Source: Oopsacas minuta (lineage: Eukaryota; Porifera; Hexactinellida; Lyssacinosida; Leucopsacidae). From it: a DNA stretch of 31,679 nucleotides. Position numbers and translations under genes: made by a program. The notes under the pieces were generated by a model, which saw only the letters and a program-made list of their open reading frames with translations, ran no database searches and was not told the origin of the DNA. Location: assembly GCA_024704765.1 (NCBI GenBank), contig JAKMXF010000031.1, positions 38,987 to 70,665 of the forward strand, written 5' to 3'. Positions within the stretch are counted from its first letter, which is position 1. Each line of letters opens with the position of its first letter. Below, piece by piece: positions 9,426 to 19,872 of the stretch.

Positions 9426-10871
9426 CCATGTTCATCTCTCTCCATCAAATGGTATCTAGCTCTGAAAGCAACTAATGCGCGTAATAAGCAGGAGCTGGAA
9501 TAGATACAGATCTGGTACACCCTACATATGTATGAAATAATTGGTAAGTAAGAGATTGTATCTCATCAGCTGTAAAGTTGTTCTCATCCCATAATACGTG
9601 GCAATGAGATGGATGAGATGTTCTCTATAAGAACAATATTCAATTGAATTATTGGTTGAATATACATTGATCGAAGGTCTAATAGAAACAGTAGGACAGC
9701 GGTCCCAAACATTTTCACCCGTGGACTCATATACCATTTTAACACATGCTGTGGACCTCTTCACAGAAACCACTGAGATCCTGTGGGCCCTTGTTGTCAT
9801 CTGACCCGCGGCATTAAGAATTTCTAGCAATCAAAATCAATAAGATCGCTAAAACATAATCCAACCATATAACTTAATACAAAACTTATATACGTATTAC
9901 AAAATATGTGTAAAATAGCTCCAAAAATAAGAACTTACAAATATTTACATATAACGCTAGTGTATCCATAAATGAAGCAAATTATAATCTACAAATTGCA
10001 ACTACAGATGCCATAAATAATTAATATTACTTTCCTATATACATACCTGAATACCTGAATGACTACACAGATAGAAATCAATTCTGTTGGATGAGTAATA
10101 CCTACATCTACTGTAGTACCAGCTGGGATGTTACCAGATTTACCACATTGATCTTCCTCCTCTGAACAGAACAGATGGTGTGGTGTCTCTTCTGGACTGT
10201 AACGAATGTAATGCCAGGCTTGTAGTCAGCTTCTAAGATATTACCAAAGATTCTCTTACGGCTCTCCATTCTTGATTCAATACCTGTGACGTAAATAGAC
10301 TCATTACATTATAACTATCATACCTTCAACCCTCTCAGAATCTTGCAATTCACAAGAAATTTGGGAAAGATTTGCAATTTTCGTACCTGATTCCCCAAAT
10401 AATCGCCCAAAATGCTTTTCATGAAGAATTTTGAAAATCCGGGAAATGATTATAGAGGTTGATAAGAATGTAAAATATAAAAGTAGTTGAATTGAATACT
10501 GAACATATTTAGTTTGCATCTTTGGATATCCCAAAAGATATTACAGTCAGTATTCCATCCAGAAATATTGGCAAGGGGGAGAAGTACCTAGGGTCCAATC
10601 AAATATTCCATTGTTATTGTATATAGTATATTCTTATAGTTAAACTGCGATAACAACATAGCATGACTGTACTGACCTGTTGAACTTGTCCTTCACTGAC
10701 TCCATCCCGAAAGAATATAATCCTCTGAGGCTTAAACCTGGCAGATTTGTAGAATTAAATCAATAGATCTCGGACCATAGCAGCTAACTCTGTTATTATC
10801 TCTTGTCTGTGTTGCTGTACAAGGACTGAAGCACTGTAAGGACTAGGATGAGCGTCCATACTTTCAACTAA
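9426..10871 (-). pseudogene. Argonaute (AGO) Piwi-domain exons, left-arm copy
   Basis: Three exons cover the C-terminal Piwi domain. Exon 10871-10677 reads [16 protein letters not shown], then [11 protein letters not shown], a TAA stop, and [23 protein letters not shown]. Exon 10283-10047 reads NQEWRAVRE, then after a frameshift QKRHH, GKSGNIPAGTTVDVGITHP and, after a one-base loss, DFYLCSHSGIQ. Exon 9624-9426 reads [42 protein letters not shown], then a one-base loss before VAFRARYHLMERDEHG. These match animal AGO (not Piwi-clade) proteins closely. SMDAHP contains the third acidic residue of the DEDH slicer site, and YYAH its histidine. PAZ and MID are absent. The gene is dead: a stop where Gln is expected, plus at least three frameshifts. 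The stop and the YYAH frameshift also occur in the right arm. Confidence 0.92.
9697..9830 (+). mobile_element. hAT-like terminus inside the Argonaute intron
   Basis: CAGCGGTCCCAAACATTTTC at 9697-9716 resembles the terminal repeat of hAT-family elements (CAG..GTCCC.AAC.TTTT). It sits in the second Argonaute intron (9625-10046), which is longer than most introns here. The sequence up to about 9830 (GTGGGCCC, TGACCCGCGGC) could be the rest of a non-autonomous copy. It is present in both arms, so it predates the duplication. A matching opposite terminus was not seen. Confidence 0.35.
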
Positions 10872-10970
10872 CTAACAATACAAGAAAGAGTGTAAATAGC
10901 GAATTGAAATGTTATAACGGGTATTCGGACTCAGCCACTTCTGACTTGTTGAATATTGGAGAGAATAATA

Positions 10971-11328
10971 CAGGTAGCAGTGGATACCGGTAGTAGTGGA
11001 TACCGGTAACAATGGATACTGGTCGCAGTGGATACAGGTAACAGTGGATACAGGTAGCAGTGGATACTGGTAACACTGGATACTGATAGCAGTGGATACA
11101 GGTAACAGTGGATACTGGTAGCAGTGGATACAGGTAACAGTGGATACTGGTAGCAGTGGATACAGGTAACAATGGAAACAGGTAGCAGTGGATACTGATA
11201 GCAGTGGATACAGTTAACAGTGGATACTGGTAGCAGTGGATACAGGTAACAATGGAAACAGGTAGCAGTGGATACTGGTAACACTGGATACTGATAGCAG
11301 TGGATACAGGTAACAGTGGATACAGGTA
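10971..11328. repeat. 16-bp minisatellite, about 22 units
   Basis: Tandem 16-bp units of the form AGCAGTGGATACAGGT, alternating with AACAGTGGATACTGGT so that a 32-bp higher-order unit is visible. The right arm has only about two units at the matching place (28018-28046), with identical flanks (GAGAATAATACAGG and GGTACCAGGGGCATCTA). The two long minus-strand reading frames across this tract are by-products of a unit without stops. Confidence 0.95.
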
Positions 11329-11619
11329 CCAGGGGCATCTATTGTATGCTAGTTATAAGAACCATGGATATGCACTAATTGAATAATGATGTCCGCCACA
11401 ATGCTACACATGTTCTCACCTATACACGATTTGTAAAGACGGAAACTAAGAAAGCAAAGTTAGGGAAAAATACAAATAAAATGTTTGTATTTAGCAAAGT
11501 AGTATTCAACAAATCACTTCATTTATATATACAAAAGCTAGCAATATAATTTGACAGGGTTAGTCTTATCGCAGTCTTATCGCCCCTCCTAGGGCTAAGG
11601 AGTATGGGAGTCGGGATTC

Positions 11620-12720
11620 TCAGGCTCTTGAAGACATTCTTGGACTCACTGCGTCGCTTTTCCGCCTGAATAGAGCAAAGTTCCTCTTCTTTGCTTTCTT
11701 GTCAGAATTCGAAGAATCCTGTTGAGACATTAAATCGTCAAGTAACGCCTTACGTAGTTTCCTAGCAACCGAATCATTCTGAGGAATTTGTAGAGTACTA
11801 ACAATTTTATGATAATCATATGAGTTATCAAAATATAGGACAGCTCCGTGTGAGACCTCTAAACTCAATGTTACCACTGTAACCACCCAGACCAATGGAA
11901 TGTAACCATAAGGAAATCTGTCCATTGGACCTAAGGGTAGATCTGTCCTGTCTGTGAATGATTGTCTCTGCTTGTTTTATAGAATATTCCTCTCATTGTT
12001 GTTGGAACTCTTAACCATTCCTAAACTAGTCCTTAGTTCCTTCTTGGACAGATGTTCTAGCACCCTTCCGTCTACACAGCATTGTCTAGAAATAATAGGA
12101 AGGTAAATAACAACAAATACACGTGTTAACTAACGAGTAAATAACAACAAACCTGAAAATATTGCTGTACTGAGTTAGACCTAGTGAAGGCAGCCAATGA
12201 GAAGCTATCCATTCGTGGTTAACAGCCCTGTAGGTGGGGTAGAGACAAGGGGTACTAGCTTAGAGAGACCTGCCCTATCTTGGACAGCATTCATGGGGTT
12301 GAGTCTCAGGAGAGGCTGTAGTATTCCCAGTTCTTGTTCGTAGTCCCTCTTTCCCATTGACAGGAGCATAGGAACTATTTTGCATTGCAAACTGACTGCA
12401 TCTCCCACTGACTGCGGTAAACTACTGCTCCACCTCTACCCACGCCTGAAGAGCCCAGGAGACCATACACAGGAATTGTGTGTTCTCTCTTTCCACAAAT
12501 GAGATTGAGGCCTGTAGTCTAGCTAGTCACCCTTCTGGCGCCTCACACACACCTACAGAAGAGGGGATCTCTTTTGTATCCGGGGACTTAGTTTCCCTAA
12601 AGGAACTGACTATCCGTCGGATAGAGCATTTCCTCTTGAGTGATTTCTTGCGGAAGCGGGACATGTAGAGCTTGGGAGCTACTGGCTCCAATTCTGTCCT
12701 CTCAAAGAGGGACTCATCCA
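11620..12720 (-). pseudogene. Liprin-alpha-like C-terminal exons, left-arm copy
   Basis: Exon 12720-12153 starts after a TATAG acceptor with VDESLFERTELEP and ends with HEWIASHWLPSLGLTQYSNI, the start of a liprin SAM domain (family pattern EWLPSLGLPQY). Exon 12085-11620 continues CCVDGRVLEHLSKKELRTSL, then, after a small deletion and stop, WSNRQISLWLHSIGL (next SAM), then in a shifted frame VSHGAVLYFDNSYDYHKIV, STLQIPQNDSVARKLRKALL and DDLMSQQD. In animal liprin-alpha the matching parts are VHGSLIALDENFDYSSLA and LLLQIPTQN. Liprin-alpha organises presynaptic active zones and cell-edge complexes through these SAM domains. The shifted frame before VSHGAV is common to both arms; the microdeletion near 12000 is specific to this copy. 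Confidence 0.85.
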
Positions 12721-13033
12721 CTATATGTCAGTTATCAGATATTGTGGTAGCGGGTATTTACAGTTGTGTTCGCCTAATAGCAATATTGCTCAATTTGTAA
12801 GTTACTTTTAGCCCCTAAGTGAGTATTTCTTGTATATTTTGTTCCTCTAATAGCAAGTTAGCTTATTAGCTTTCAAATTCCATTCAAAATGCGACTTCTT
12901 ATTACTCAAACACCACAGATAATGCATATTGATTAAACTGTGCTTTATAGTGTATTCAAACAATATACTAAAGTAGTATTACGAATGGAAATATCAAAGA
13001 GTTCAAATGTTCATTGAAATTTTTGTGATCGGG
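12721..13033. other. Spacer between liprin-like and borealin-like fragments
   Basis: Contains the conserved pre-exon segment shared by all three liprin copies, including the 12-bp palindrome AGCAATATTGCT. There is no reading frame of note. Confidence 0.5.
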
Positions 13034-13352
13034 TTATCGGTCCTGTAGATTGCTTAGGTGTTTGTGTGATTTGGAATTTACATTTCTACAACAATCAGGC
13101 ATTGGTACAATATTCTTGGAGCGGATAGATCCTTGCCTAATTAAAGCATCTAAATTATCTTTCCCTTCAACCATCACCATGTACCTCTCAACTCTCCCAA
13201 CAGAATTGTGTTTTCCCAATTTCAATTTGGTTCTCTTGGGAGTCTTTGGAGGAGATGAAAAGGTAACCTCCTTAATACTATAATTCCGAAACTTCCCTTT
13301 CCCTCTGAGCGAAGACGTAAATGCTCTCATCCCAGTTTCCTTTCCCAATTAA
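13034..13352 (-). pseudogene. Borealin-like C-terminal fragment, left-arm copy
   Basis: Reads MRAFTSSLRGKGKFRNYSIK, TPKRTKLKLGKHNSVGRVER, YMVMVEGKDNLDALIRQGSI and RSKNIVPMPDCCRNVNSK, then loses the frame near the end through a one-base deletion (CCAAATC against CCAAAATC on the right). The N-terminal coiled-coil half present in the right arm is missing: homology stops at about 13352, and the next 600 bp are unrelated. See the right-arm copy for the reasoning behind the family name. Confidence 0.4.
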
Positions 13353-13954
13353 CTTCCAGAAAGCGGAAGCATGCTTGTGACACCCCCCCCCACTCACCAA
13401 CAAAGCACTCCATGTGTCTACGTCCCTATATATTGTCGTTGAGAGCCAGTTTCCTTTCGATTACATGTATATTAAGATAAATATCCCGAAAAGACAACAA
13501 ACTTCTATTTGTAAATTAGTATTATATTGTAAATACCAATTCTGCTAACGTCATCACTAAATCCCGCCTAAACAACTCAACCACAAATTTATGAACCTCA
13601 ACGATGTCACAAAGGATCCCCGTACCCAATAAATGATTCTGGTTGAAACCTGAAACCGTACTTGTAGCTACGGTCCTGTAGTTTAATAAGTATAGTTTGT
13701 CTATAAATGCCAAATACACACTGGCCTTCTCGAGAACATATCTGCCGTATAGTAAGTAGGCTATTGTATCTTCCTCTAGCGAAGTTAAGATCAAAAATAA
13801 GAGAGGGAAGTTTCTAAGCGGGGATAGTTGAATACTAGCGCAACGCTTGCTAGTACGCTGTACGACAGCTTAATGCTTCGCGTTAACCTATGTATTGATT
13901 AAACAGCTAAAGCTTATAGAGTTATTGGTCGCGTAGCGACCAATAACTCGAGCC
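13353..13954. other. Left-arm-specific segment
   Basis: It has no counterpart in the right arm. It holds a C9 run at 13383-13391 and a minus-strand open frame at 13794-13522 (ILTSLEEDTIAYLLYGRYVL, then AFIDKLYLLNYRTVATSTVS) that could be an exon of an unknown gene, and it ends in a strong hairpin. Either the left arm gained this piece or it replaced the 1.5 kb found in the right arm. Confidence 0.5.
13919..13949. repeat. Perfect 14-bp stem hairpin with 3-nt loop
   Basis: GAGTTATTGGTCGC (13919-13932) and GCGACCAATAACTC (13936-13949) are exact reverse complements around GTA. The hairpin lies about 5 bp from the point where homology between the arms resumes (about 13955). Confidence 0.9.
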
Positions 13955-14034
13955 AATAATATACCCATCTGACTTAGCCCATGATATACTCATTATTACG
14001 CAATCAACAGAATAGTGAAATGTAAGTAATCAAT

Positions 14035-14373
14035 TCAGTGATAATTGGGATACAGCTGTTTATAGTCCTTTATGTGATTTTCTCTTGTATCCTGGCTACA
14101 ACAACCTGTAGCAATCAGGCGTTGAGCCATTTCCCTAACCCGCAAATCATTCAGGCTCCTAAACTCCCTGATACTTGTATCACTTACAACCCGCCGATGT
14201 AGCAGCTGTCTCATCCTCAACAGTTTCTGGCGTCTTCTAACTGCTAACATGCGCCTTCTCTCAGCCTCTCTGCGCATTCGTGTTATGGCTCGAAACCGAC
14301 GCTGTATTAGTATAATCGGCATAATCCTGGGTGAGTTCTGTGCCAATAATTGTCCAGAAGGAATAGGGGCCAT
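14035..14373 (-). CDS. Arg-rich 112-aa reading frame, left-arm copy
   Basis: ATG at 14373, stop at 14035. The product begins MAPIPSGQLLAQNSPRIMPI, then has a strongly basic helix-like middle (RMRREAERRRMLAVRRRQKL) and a C-terminal part with REFRSLNDLRVREM, TGCCSQDTRENHIKDYK and LYPN. The right-arm copy (24039-24413) is colinear with 16 amino-acid differences over 112 positions and no indel or stop, which contrasts with the decayed neighbours. No family is recognised. It may be a first exon, but the stop is in nearly the same place in both copies. The KDZ element begins 68 bp upstream of its start codon. Confidence 0.45.
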   Translation of the reverse strand: MAPIPSGQLLAQNSPRIMPIILIQRRFRAITRMRREAERRRMLAVRRRQKLLRMRQLLHRRVVSDTSIREFRSLNDLRVREMAQRLIATGCCSQDTRENHIKDYKQLYPNYH

Positions 14374-14440
14374 CTTTTTGTCAAAGTACAGTCAATTCAA
14401 TAATATCTAATTCAGCAATAACTAATCACATAAAACCATA

Positions 14441-14474
14441 TATTAAATAGTACTTAGCCCATGCGCTACTAGCA
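14441..14474 (+). repeat. KDZ element left terminal inverted repeat
   Basis: Begins TATTAAATAGTACTTAGC and continues CCATGCGCTACTAGCA. Compared with the complement of 19873-19906 there are about four mismatches over 34 bp. Its first base follows the last base of the left arm. Confidence 0.65.
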
Positions 14475-14987
14475 TACTATAGGCAGATGAAACTAAAGTG
14501 AACTACTGACACGTGTTGATATGTAATTTGGCTTCTGGGTCAGATATTTTTTAAGTGCTGGACCACACAGTGGGCTATAATTGCGAATTATTAGTATTAG
14601 GGTTTACGCGTTCAATTTTAGAGATAGGTTTATAAAATACATTATTACTGTATAGTAAGTCGACTATTGTGGTTCTTTTGTTGATTTCAATTTTGTTCTA
14701 TCACATCAGGTTTTCAATATATGACGTAATCTTAATTACCATATACAGTAATACAGAAATCTAGATATACACTGAACTGAGAATTATTAAAAGAAATAGA
14801 ATATGAATATATTATGGCTATGGTAACTGAAGAATAACTAACATACGAATATCTTACTGATGAATTAATTTATTTAACTGCTGGACCAGTTTGCATTATA
14901 TTCAAATATTTGTGCGTCACTTATATTATTTCACTTCTTTGAGTGCCTAAGTTTTATCCGAATTGTTCCACTTTTTTCTAAATAGCC
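14475..14987. other. 5' non-coding part of the KDZ element
   Basis: AT-rich, no coding sequence. Presumably the promoter and leader of the Ulp1-PHD gene, whose ATG is at 14988. Confidence 0.5.
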
Positions 14988-16833
14988 ATGCCTAGAATGA
15001 CAAATGCGAATGCTCGGGAGAAGCTTTCTTCCACTCTAAAGCAGTTCCGTTCCATTACGGGAGAGAGTATTGGGGTCGTATTTACGTGGAGAGGAAAGTT
15101 AGCTACAATGGGGACTGAGAATTTCCAAAATTTGATCCATTCTCTGAAGAATGAATTTTGTGGGTCAATAGTTGGTTCACATCGTGAGACAGACACTGAG
15201 AAGTTCAATCAAGACAAAGAAATCATCGATCAGTTAGATGGAGATTTAGAGAGCTACAGTGTCCCAACGCTTCGAAGACTAGTGTCATGGATCACTAAAC
15301 GCTCAGTTGGTGAGTTTATTTTATTGACAGATATGAATACTTGACTAAGCGATTATGTGTGAATATTCTAGATTATGTTAAGCCAAACTTATCCTGAATT
15401 GCTGACACAACGATGATACATTTTAGACATTCGTTTGAATTCTATGCGAAGATACCATTCTTCATACTCGCCTTAGCTTAATGCTGTGATTAAACATTAC
15501 ATTTTAGGAAAGAATGTGTCCTTCTGGAATGACGCATCTCTTGTACCTTCATTCTGGCCGAGAGATGTGGAATATAAGAATATTAAACATTCCAACAAAA
15601 AGACTCTATGTCGGATTATTCGAGGTTATAGGAGGAATGACAACCTAGAGGAACCTGTTAATGGCGTCCGAGACAGATCTCCCCATATTAGCCCTCAGAA
15701 GACTCCTCGCGTTGTTCCCAAGAAATTTAAGAAAAGTCCCGAGAAGAAAAATAAATTCGAACACCATCCAGTTATGACACCGATCACTTCTCTTCCACAT
15801 TCCTCTTCCTATATTCCAGTTTCTGATGTCGACTCTAGTTATAGTGAAGGTTTCCTTCCAGGGTTCCGACAGTTTGAACACTCAACTGATGATGTAATTG
15901 TTCCTACTACTACACCTAGTTTAGTATCTCAGTTAGGTATAACACCTTTGCAACCCATCTTTGAATTTTCACCGATACTTAACCAGAAGGACCGAGATCA
16001 ATCATTGTTAGAATTGTCCACTAAGAATACATTCCTCACTGACACGTGTATGAACACCTTTTCTGTAAGTTAAAATGTGATAAATACAAGTTAATTGCGT
16101 TCAATTTTCACATATTCATAGGAACTCCTGAAGAATGTGTATCCTCATGTGCAGGGTCTCCGGGACACGATTCTCTCTAAGGTGTTATATAGGTGCCATG
16201 CTTACTATGTACGAGTTTTGTAACACGAATTATTTTAATGTATCTTCTTTAGAACAGACAATTTGTCAGAGCTCCTCGTCCCAGCATGCAAATTCACCAT
16301 GATGGAGGACTCCATTGGGTATGTTCCAGTGTCGATGTTGAGGGCAATGTTACGGTGTATGATTCCCTGGCAACTGATAGAACGAGTGAGGAGCTGGATA
16401 TACAACTGGCTCTGCTATATGGACGTAGTGCTGGTAAGATGACAGTAACATTTGCCCCTATTCAACAACAGAGGTGGTGCGGACTGCAGATTATTCGCGG
16501 CAGCAGTTTGTCTTGCAATAGCGAACGGTGATGATCCACAACATATTCGCTGGAAGCAAAATAGGATGAGATCGTACCTCAGTGATTGCTTCAAAACTGA
16601 GACTTGATAGCAAGCAGTTATGGACTAAGATACTCACTTCTTCCAGGTCAGAATTTAAGATTGAGTTGAGGTGTCTCTGTAACCTGCCAGAATTTGCCTC
16701 GAGTAACATGATTGAGTGCTCGAAATGTCGCCAGTGGTTTCATAAACCATGTGTAGGACTAATCGATGACAGCAATGATGTTGAGTGTTTTTCCTGTCCT
16801 CAATGCAGCCCTCATCGATCTTCATTACCATAA
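14988..16833 (+). pseudogene. Ulp1/SENP-type (C48) protease with PHD finger, frameshifted
   Basis: Inferred exons: 14988-15309, 15508-16064, 16122-16181 and 16253 onward, each with GT-AG borders in phase. Exon 2 has a motif common in transposon proteins (FWPRDVEYKNI, then LCRIIRGYRR) followed by a basic, Ser/Pro-rich linker. The protease part shows the catalytic His in DGGLHWVCSSV, the Asp in VYDSLA and the oxyanion-hole Gln in PIQQQ. The nucleophile Cys region, ADCRLFAAAVCLAIANGDDP then MRSYLSDCF, lies in the next frame, so there is a frameshift near 16472 between Gln and Cys. A PHD finger follows at about 16671-16815 (CLC, CSKC, HKPC, CPQC: C4HC3). C48 enzymes cleave SUMO-like conjugates; companions of this sort are known in KDZ and other animal transposons. 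The gene points towards the transposase gene, with 118 bp between their ends. Confidence 0.8.
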
Positions 16834-16951
16834 TAAATCCAATATCAGTATGTACTCATTATCCCATTTAGTAAGGACACACATACACTCTAGTGCAATT
16901 ATGATCTCATTGATCTCTATGTATTACAAAAATACTCACTACATGTATATA
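16834..16951. other. Convergent intergenic region of the KDZ element
   Basis: A short gap between the ends of the two opposing genes; it must hold both polyadenylation regions. The sequence contains AATAAA at about 16833-16838 for the plus-strand gene. Confidence 0.4.
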
Positions 16952-19674
16952 CTATTTGCCTAATGTTTTGGGCTTATTGCTTATGTTATTAAGACACGCT
17001 AGGAAATATCTTGTGGTGTAAAAGACGTTTTCAAGACGCATGTATGCGATCTGAGTGGCAATTCTTCGAAGTGAAGAGAACAACTGTTCACAAACTTGTG
17101 AATTAATTTTCTTCATCTCTTCTGTTTTAATATTTCTCAATGAGTAGGATGAACTACACTTGTGATTTGTTGAATGAAATCTATCGATGAGAAAAGTTGT
17201 ATCCATAAATACCTTGGGATCTCTATAAAGAACAAAATGCGAATCATGATACTCCTATAACAAACGGTGCATTATTCCTAATTATATTCGTAGAACAATT
17301 TCGAATCTGCGAACTCAAAACGTATGTAATATACCTTTTCATGCAAGTCTTGTGTAAGTTGCAAGCGTTATCATAGATAATAACCTTTGGCTGTACTTTG
17401 AACAATTATCCGCCAGCTCAACACTTTCATTCTGGTAAATTGGTATCCTAAGAAGTATTAAATAGTTTTAGCTGAACTATGACAGAATGAAATTACTTAC
17501 TTGTAGTGTTTAGTGAAAGCTGGGAAGTAGTTGTAGTGCTCATCACTTTTGGGACAGAATTCAACTATTTTTTGAGAAGGTTTTCTGGACAAACCATCAA
17601 TTTGGATGAATATTCTCTTCAGCAGTGAGGCAATCATTGGATGTAACGTAACGTTTCCATCTATGTCTACTGATGTATGTATTGAATTGATCAGGTATTC
17701 AAGTGTGTGCATTTTAGTGTATATAATGTTTAGGGTTTCTTCATTGGCTGATCCTCCCTGAGACAGATGTACTAAAGCTTTCTCTCTTGTGAATTCAGTA
17801 GAGATAATTGAACAATCCTGTCATCGCGTCAGTACGACAAAGAAGCTGTATACTCTTTCTAGTTCTCTCATATCCTTCGGTTATTGACACCCAATGATAT
17901 AATTAGAAGAATTGAAGATTATGTAAGCACAAAATTCCTTGTTATTCAATTTTTCTAGCAATTCATCAAATCTATCCTCTTGAAGGCCTTGCAAACTATA
18001 CTCTAAGAGTGCATTTCGAAGATCTACATCATGAATGAATACCCTCTCAGATGTATCAATCATGGGATACTTCTGCTCGTAATCAACTGCTTCTTCCACT
18101 TCAGGTAAGGATCTCATTATTCCCATGGCAATTCCATCTATAACAACTATTTTAGGCTCCAGCTTGCACTGAGAGCAAGTGTAGTGTGACGAATAATCGA
18201 GGTCAACCAATCTCAAATACGAGTTCCAAGCAAGATGTACTACGTGATACTTGAAGCTACCTTTTCTTCCCATTCGTTGCAGTTTCTGATTTTTGGCACT
18301 ATTAAAATTGAGAATTTCGCCATTATGTAATATGAGAATTTGACCCAAGTTTTATAATATACTAACCTCAAGTACCCATATGGAGTGTTCCTTGACATCG
18401 TCATGAGTTCACTGTAATCGCATAATAGGCTGTAATGAATGAAGTATTTGTTGTTAACATTCAGTAGTAACATATTCTGTCCTTCGTAAACAGCTTGACA
18501 CTTGCAAGAGCCATCACAGATAGAGCTGTACACTACAAAATGCATATGATTTGGATAATAAAATATAATTTTTCCTGTAACGCTTTAGCAATAAATGTAG
18601 GTACGTACTACCTTTGTTTTGGTTGAGTCTAATCACGTCATTTTTTGTGTATATAACAATTCCAGTGTTTTCTAGTTTAAGCTGGTCTTCTCTGTTGAAT
18701 TCGTAGCCGTTCTTACAGTACTTTTGTTCAGGAATCAACATTTTTGGTAACTGGATACCTTCACGAAGCTGCTGGTCGTAACTTGAACTAAGCGCTTCAT
18801 CAAGAATAAATGGAATTGGAGCAGAGGTCACTACATTGTATTCAATCTTTCGTTGACTTTTTATTGAAGGTTGATCAGTCATTGCGAGGATATTTTGGAG
18901 CTTTGTTTGTTGCTTACATTTCCCGAGACAAGAATTACAGGAGCAACCACCAATAGTTCTCAAGGTAAAGTTATGAAGGGTGTCAAGCACTAGGATAGAT
19001 ATATTCGTTGGACTGATTAAGTAATACATCATCTCTTCAAACACATTGGCCTCACAAACTTTCAAGCACATAATCTGTGAACATTGGACGAATGCTTGAT
19101 AGTGAAGACAATAATCATTGTTACAACAAGAGCAAACTTGAAGATTAGTATCAATGACGAGGCTCGTTTTCTTGAAACCCAGTTTTCCTACAGATGTGAT
19201 ATGCAATATAATTATTAATAAACAGAATTGTCTTTGCTAATATGCTCTCCTACAGCATTAAACAATTAACTGGGTTGTAAACAAATTTCATACCAATTGT
19301 AATAACAAATACCTTGTGAATGTTCGTAATCTGGTATTATGGTGTATTTACTGTTCTCTAATAGGAACAGTTTAGATTCCTCTACTAAGATCCTAAACAT
19401 ACTGATCTAAAGTAGATAGTTTAATATCACTGACTTCTGCGAAGTACTCATCATGAACACGATAACCTAGGACATTGGTAACAAGAGATATAATTATAGA
19501 ACTTAAATAGACAATACCTTGTGATACATTGAATTCTGCATTGATTAGCGGATCTTCGGATAGAATTACGTTATTAACATCATCAGTCAGAGAAAGAATA
19601 GTGTCTTCTTCAGTCTTTCGCTTCTTTTTGTTACAATTGAGCGATATCGTTGAGTAGATTATGTTATCTGCCAT
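16952..19674 (-). pseudogene. KDZ transposase, seven inferred exons, probably damaged
   Basis: Inferred exons: 19674-19518, 19466-19313, 19187-18612, 18532-18367, 18298 to about 17884, 17757 (or up to about 17810) to 17501, and 17222-16952. The N-terminal half has a Cys cluster (CSCCNNDYCLHYQ, CSCNSCLGKC, CDGSCKC) typical of the CxC domains joined to KDZ transposases. Then come HLAWNSYLRLVDLDY, YTCSQCKLEPKIVVIDG (first catalytic Asp) and, near the C-terminus, DTTFLIDRFHSTNHKC and NSQVCEQLFSSLRRIA (catalytic Glu), then YTTRYFLACLNN. Introns are about 50-120 bp. Two joins fail: at 19385-19395 the frame continues only if about 10 bp are skipped, and between exons 5 and 6 (about 17883-17810) the same frame resumes after TAA and TGA. 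Total coding length is roughly 650-680 residues. The gene is recent but probably inactive, unless unusual splicing is used. Confidence 0.8.
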
Positions 19675-19872
19675 TAACTCAGCCGGAAGTTTTACTTAGG
19701 AATTACAATAGCTATTTATACAGAAGTAACCTTTCAAAGAAATTCCAATTGCCATTGTGGTTACATGGTTGCGCATATGACAACTGGTATGATTTGTGGT
19801 TAAAATTATCTAATCTTCAAAACCACTATGTATATACTCTACACCCCACTATTTATTATATATGTGCATGGG

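Larger units (their letters stand above)
7227..14440. repeat. Left arm of a large inverted repeat
   Basis: The reverse complement of this stretch matches 23968-31559 in the same block order. Outer block: 7227-13352 pairs with about 25950-31559. Inner block: about 13955-14440 pairs with 23968-24443. Between them, 13353-13954 has no counterpart in the right arm. The outer ends can be fixed by eye: TTTATTAAAT ends at 31559 and its complement begins at 7227, after which the sequences differ. The inner end at 14440 coincides with the first base of the KDZ element. Divergence is visible throughout (substitutions, small indels, a minisatellite length difference), so this is not an exact mirror. Confidence 0.92.

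Noticed and set aside
10971-11328. CRISPR-like array
   Set aside because: The units are contiguous, without unique spacers, and the context is animal; it is a minisatellite.
10912-11338. Two overlapping minus-strand frames of 86 and 135 codons rich in YPLLPVSTATCIHCY
   Set aside because: They are produced by the 16-bp minisatellite, whose unit has no stop on that strand; not a gene.
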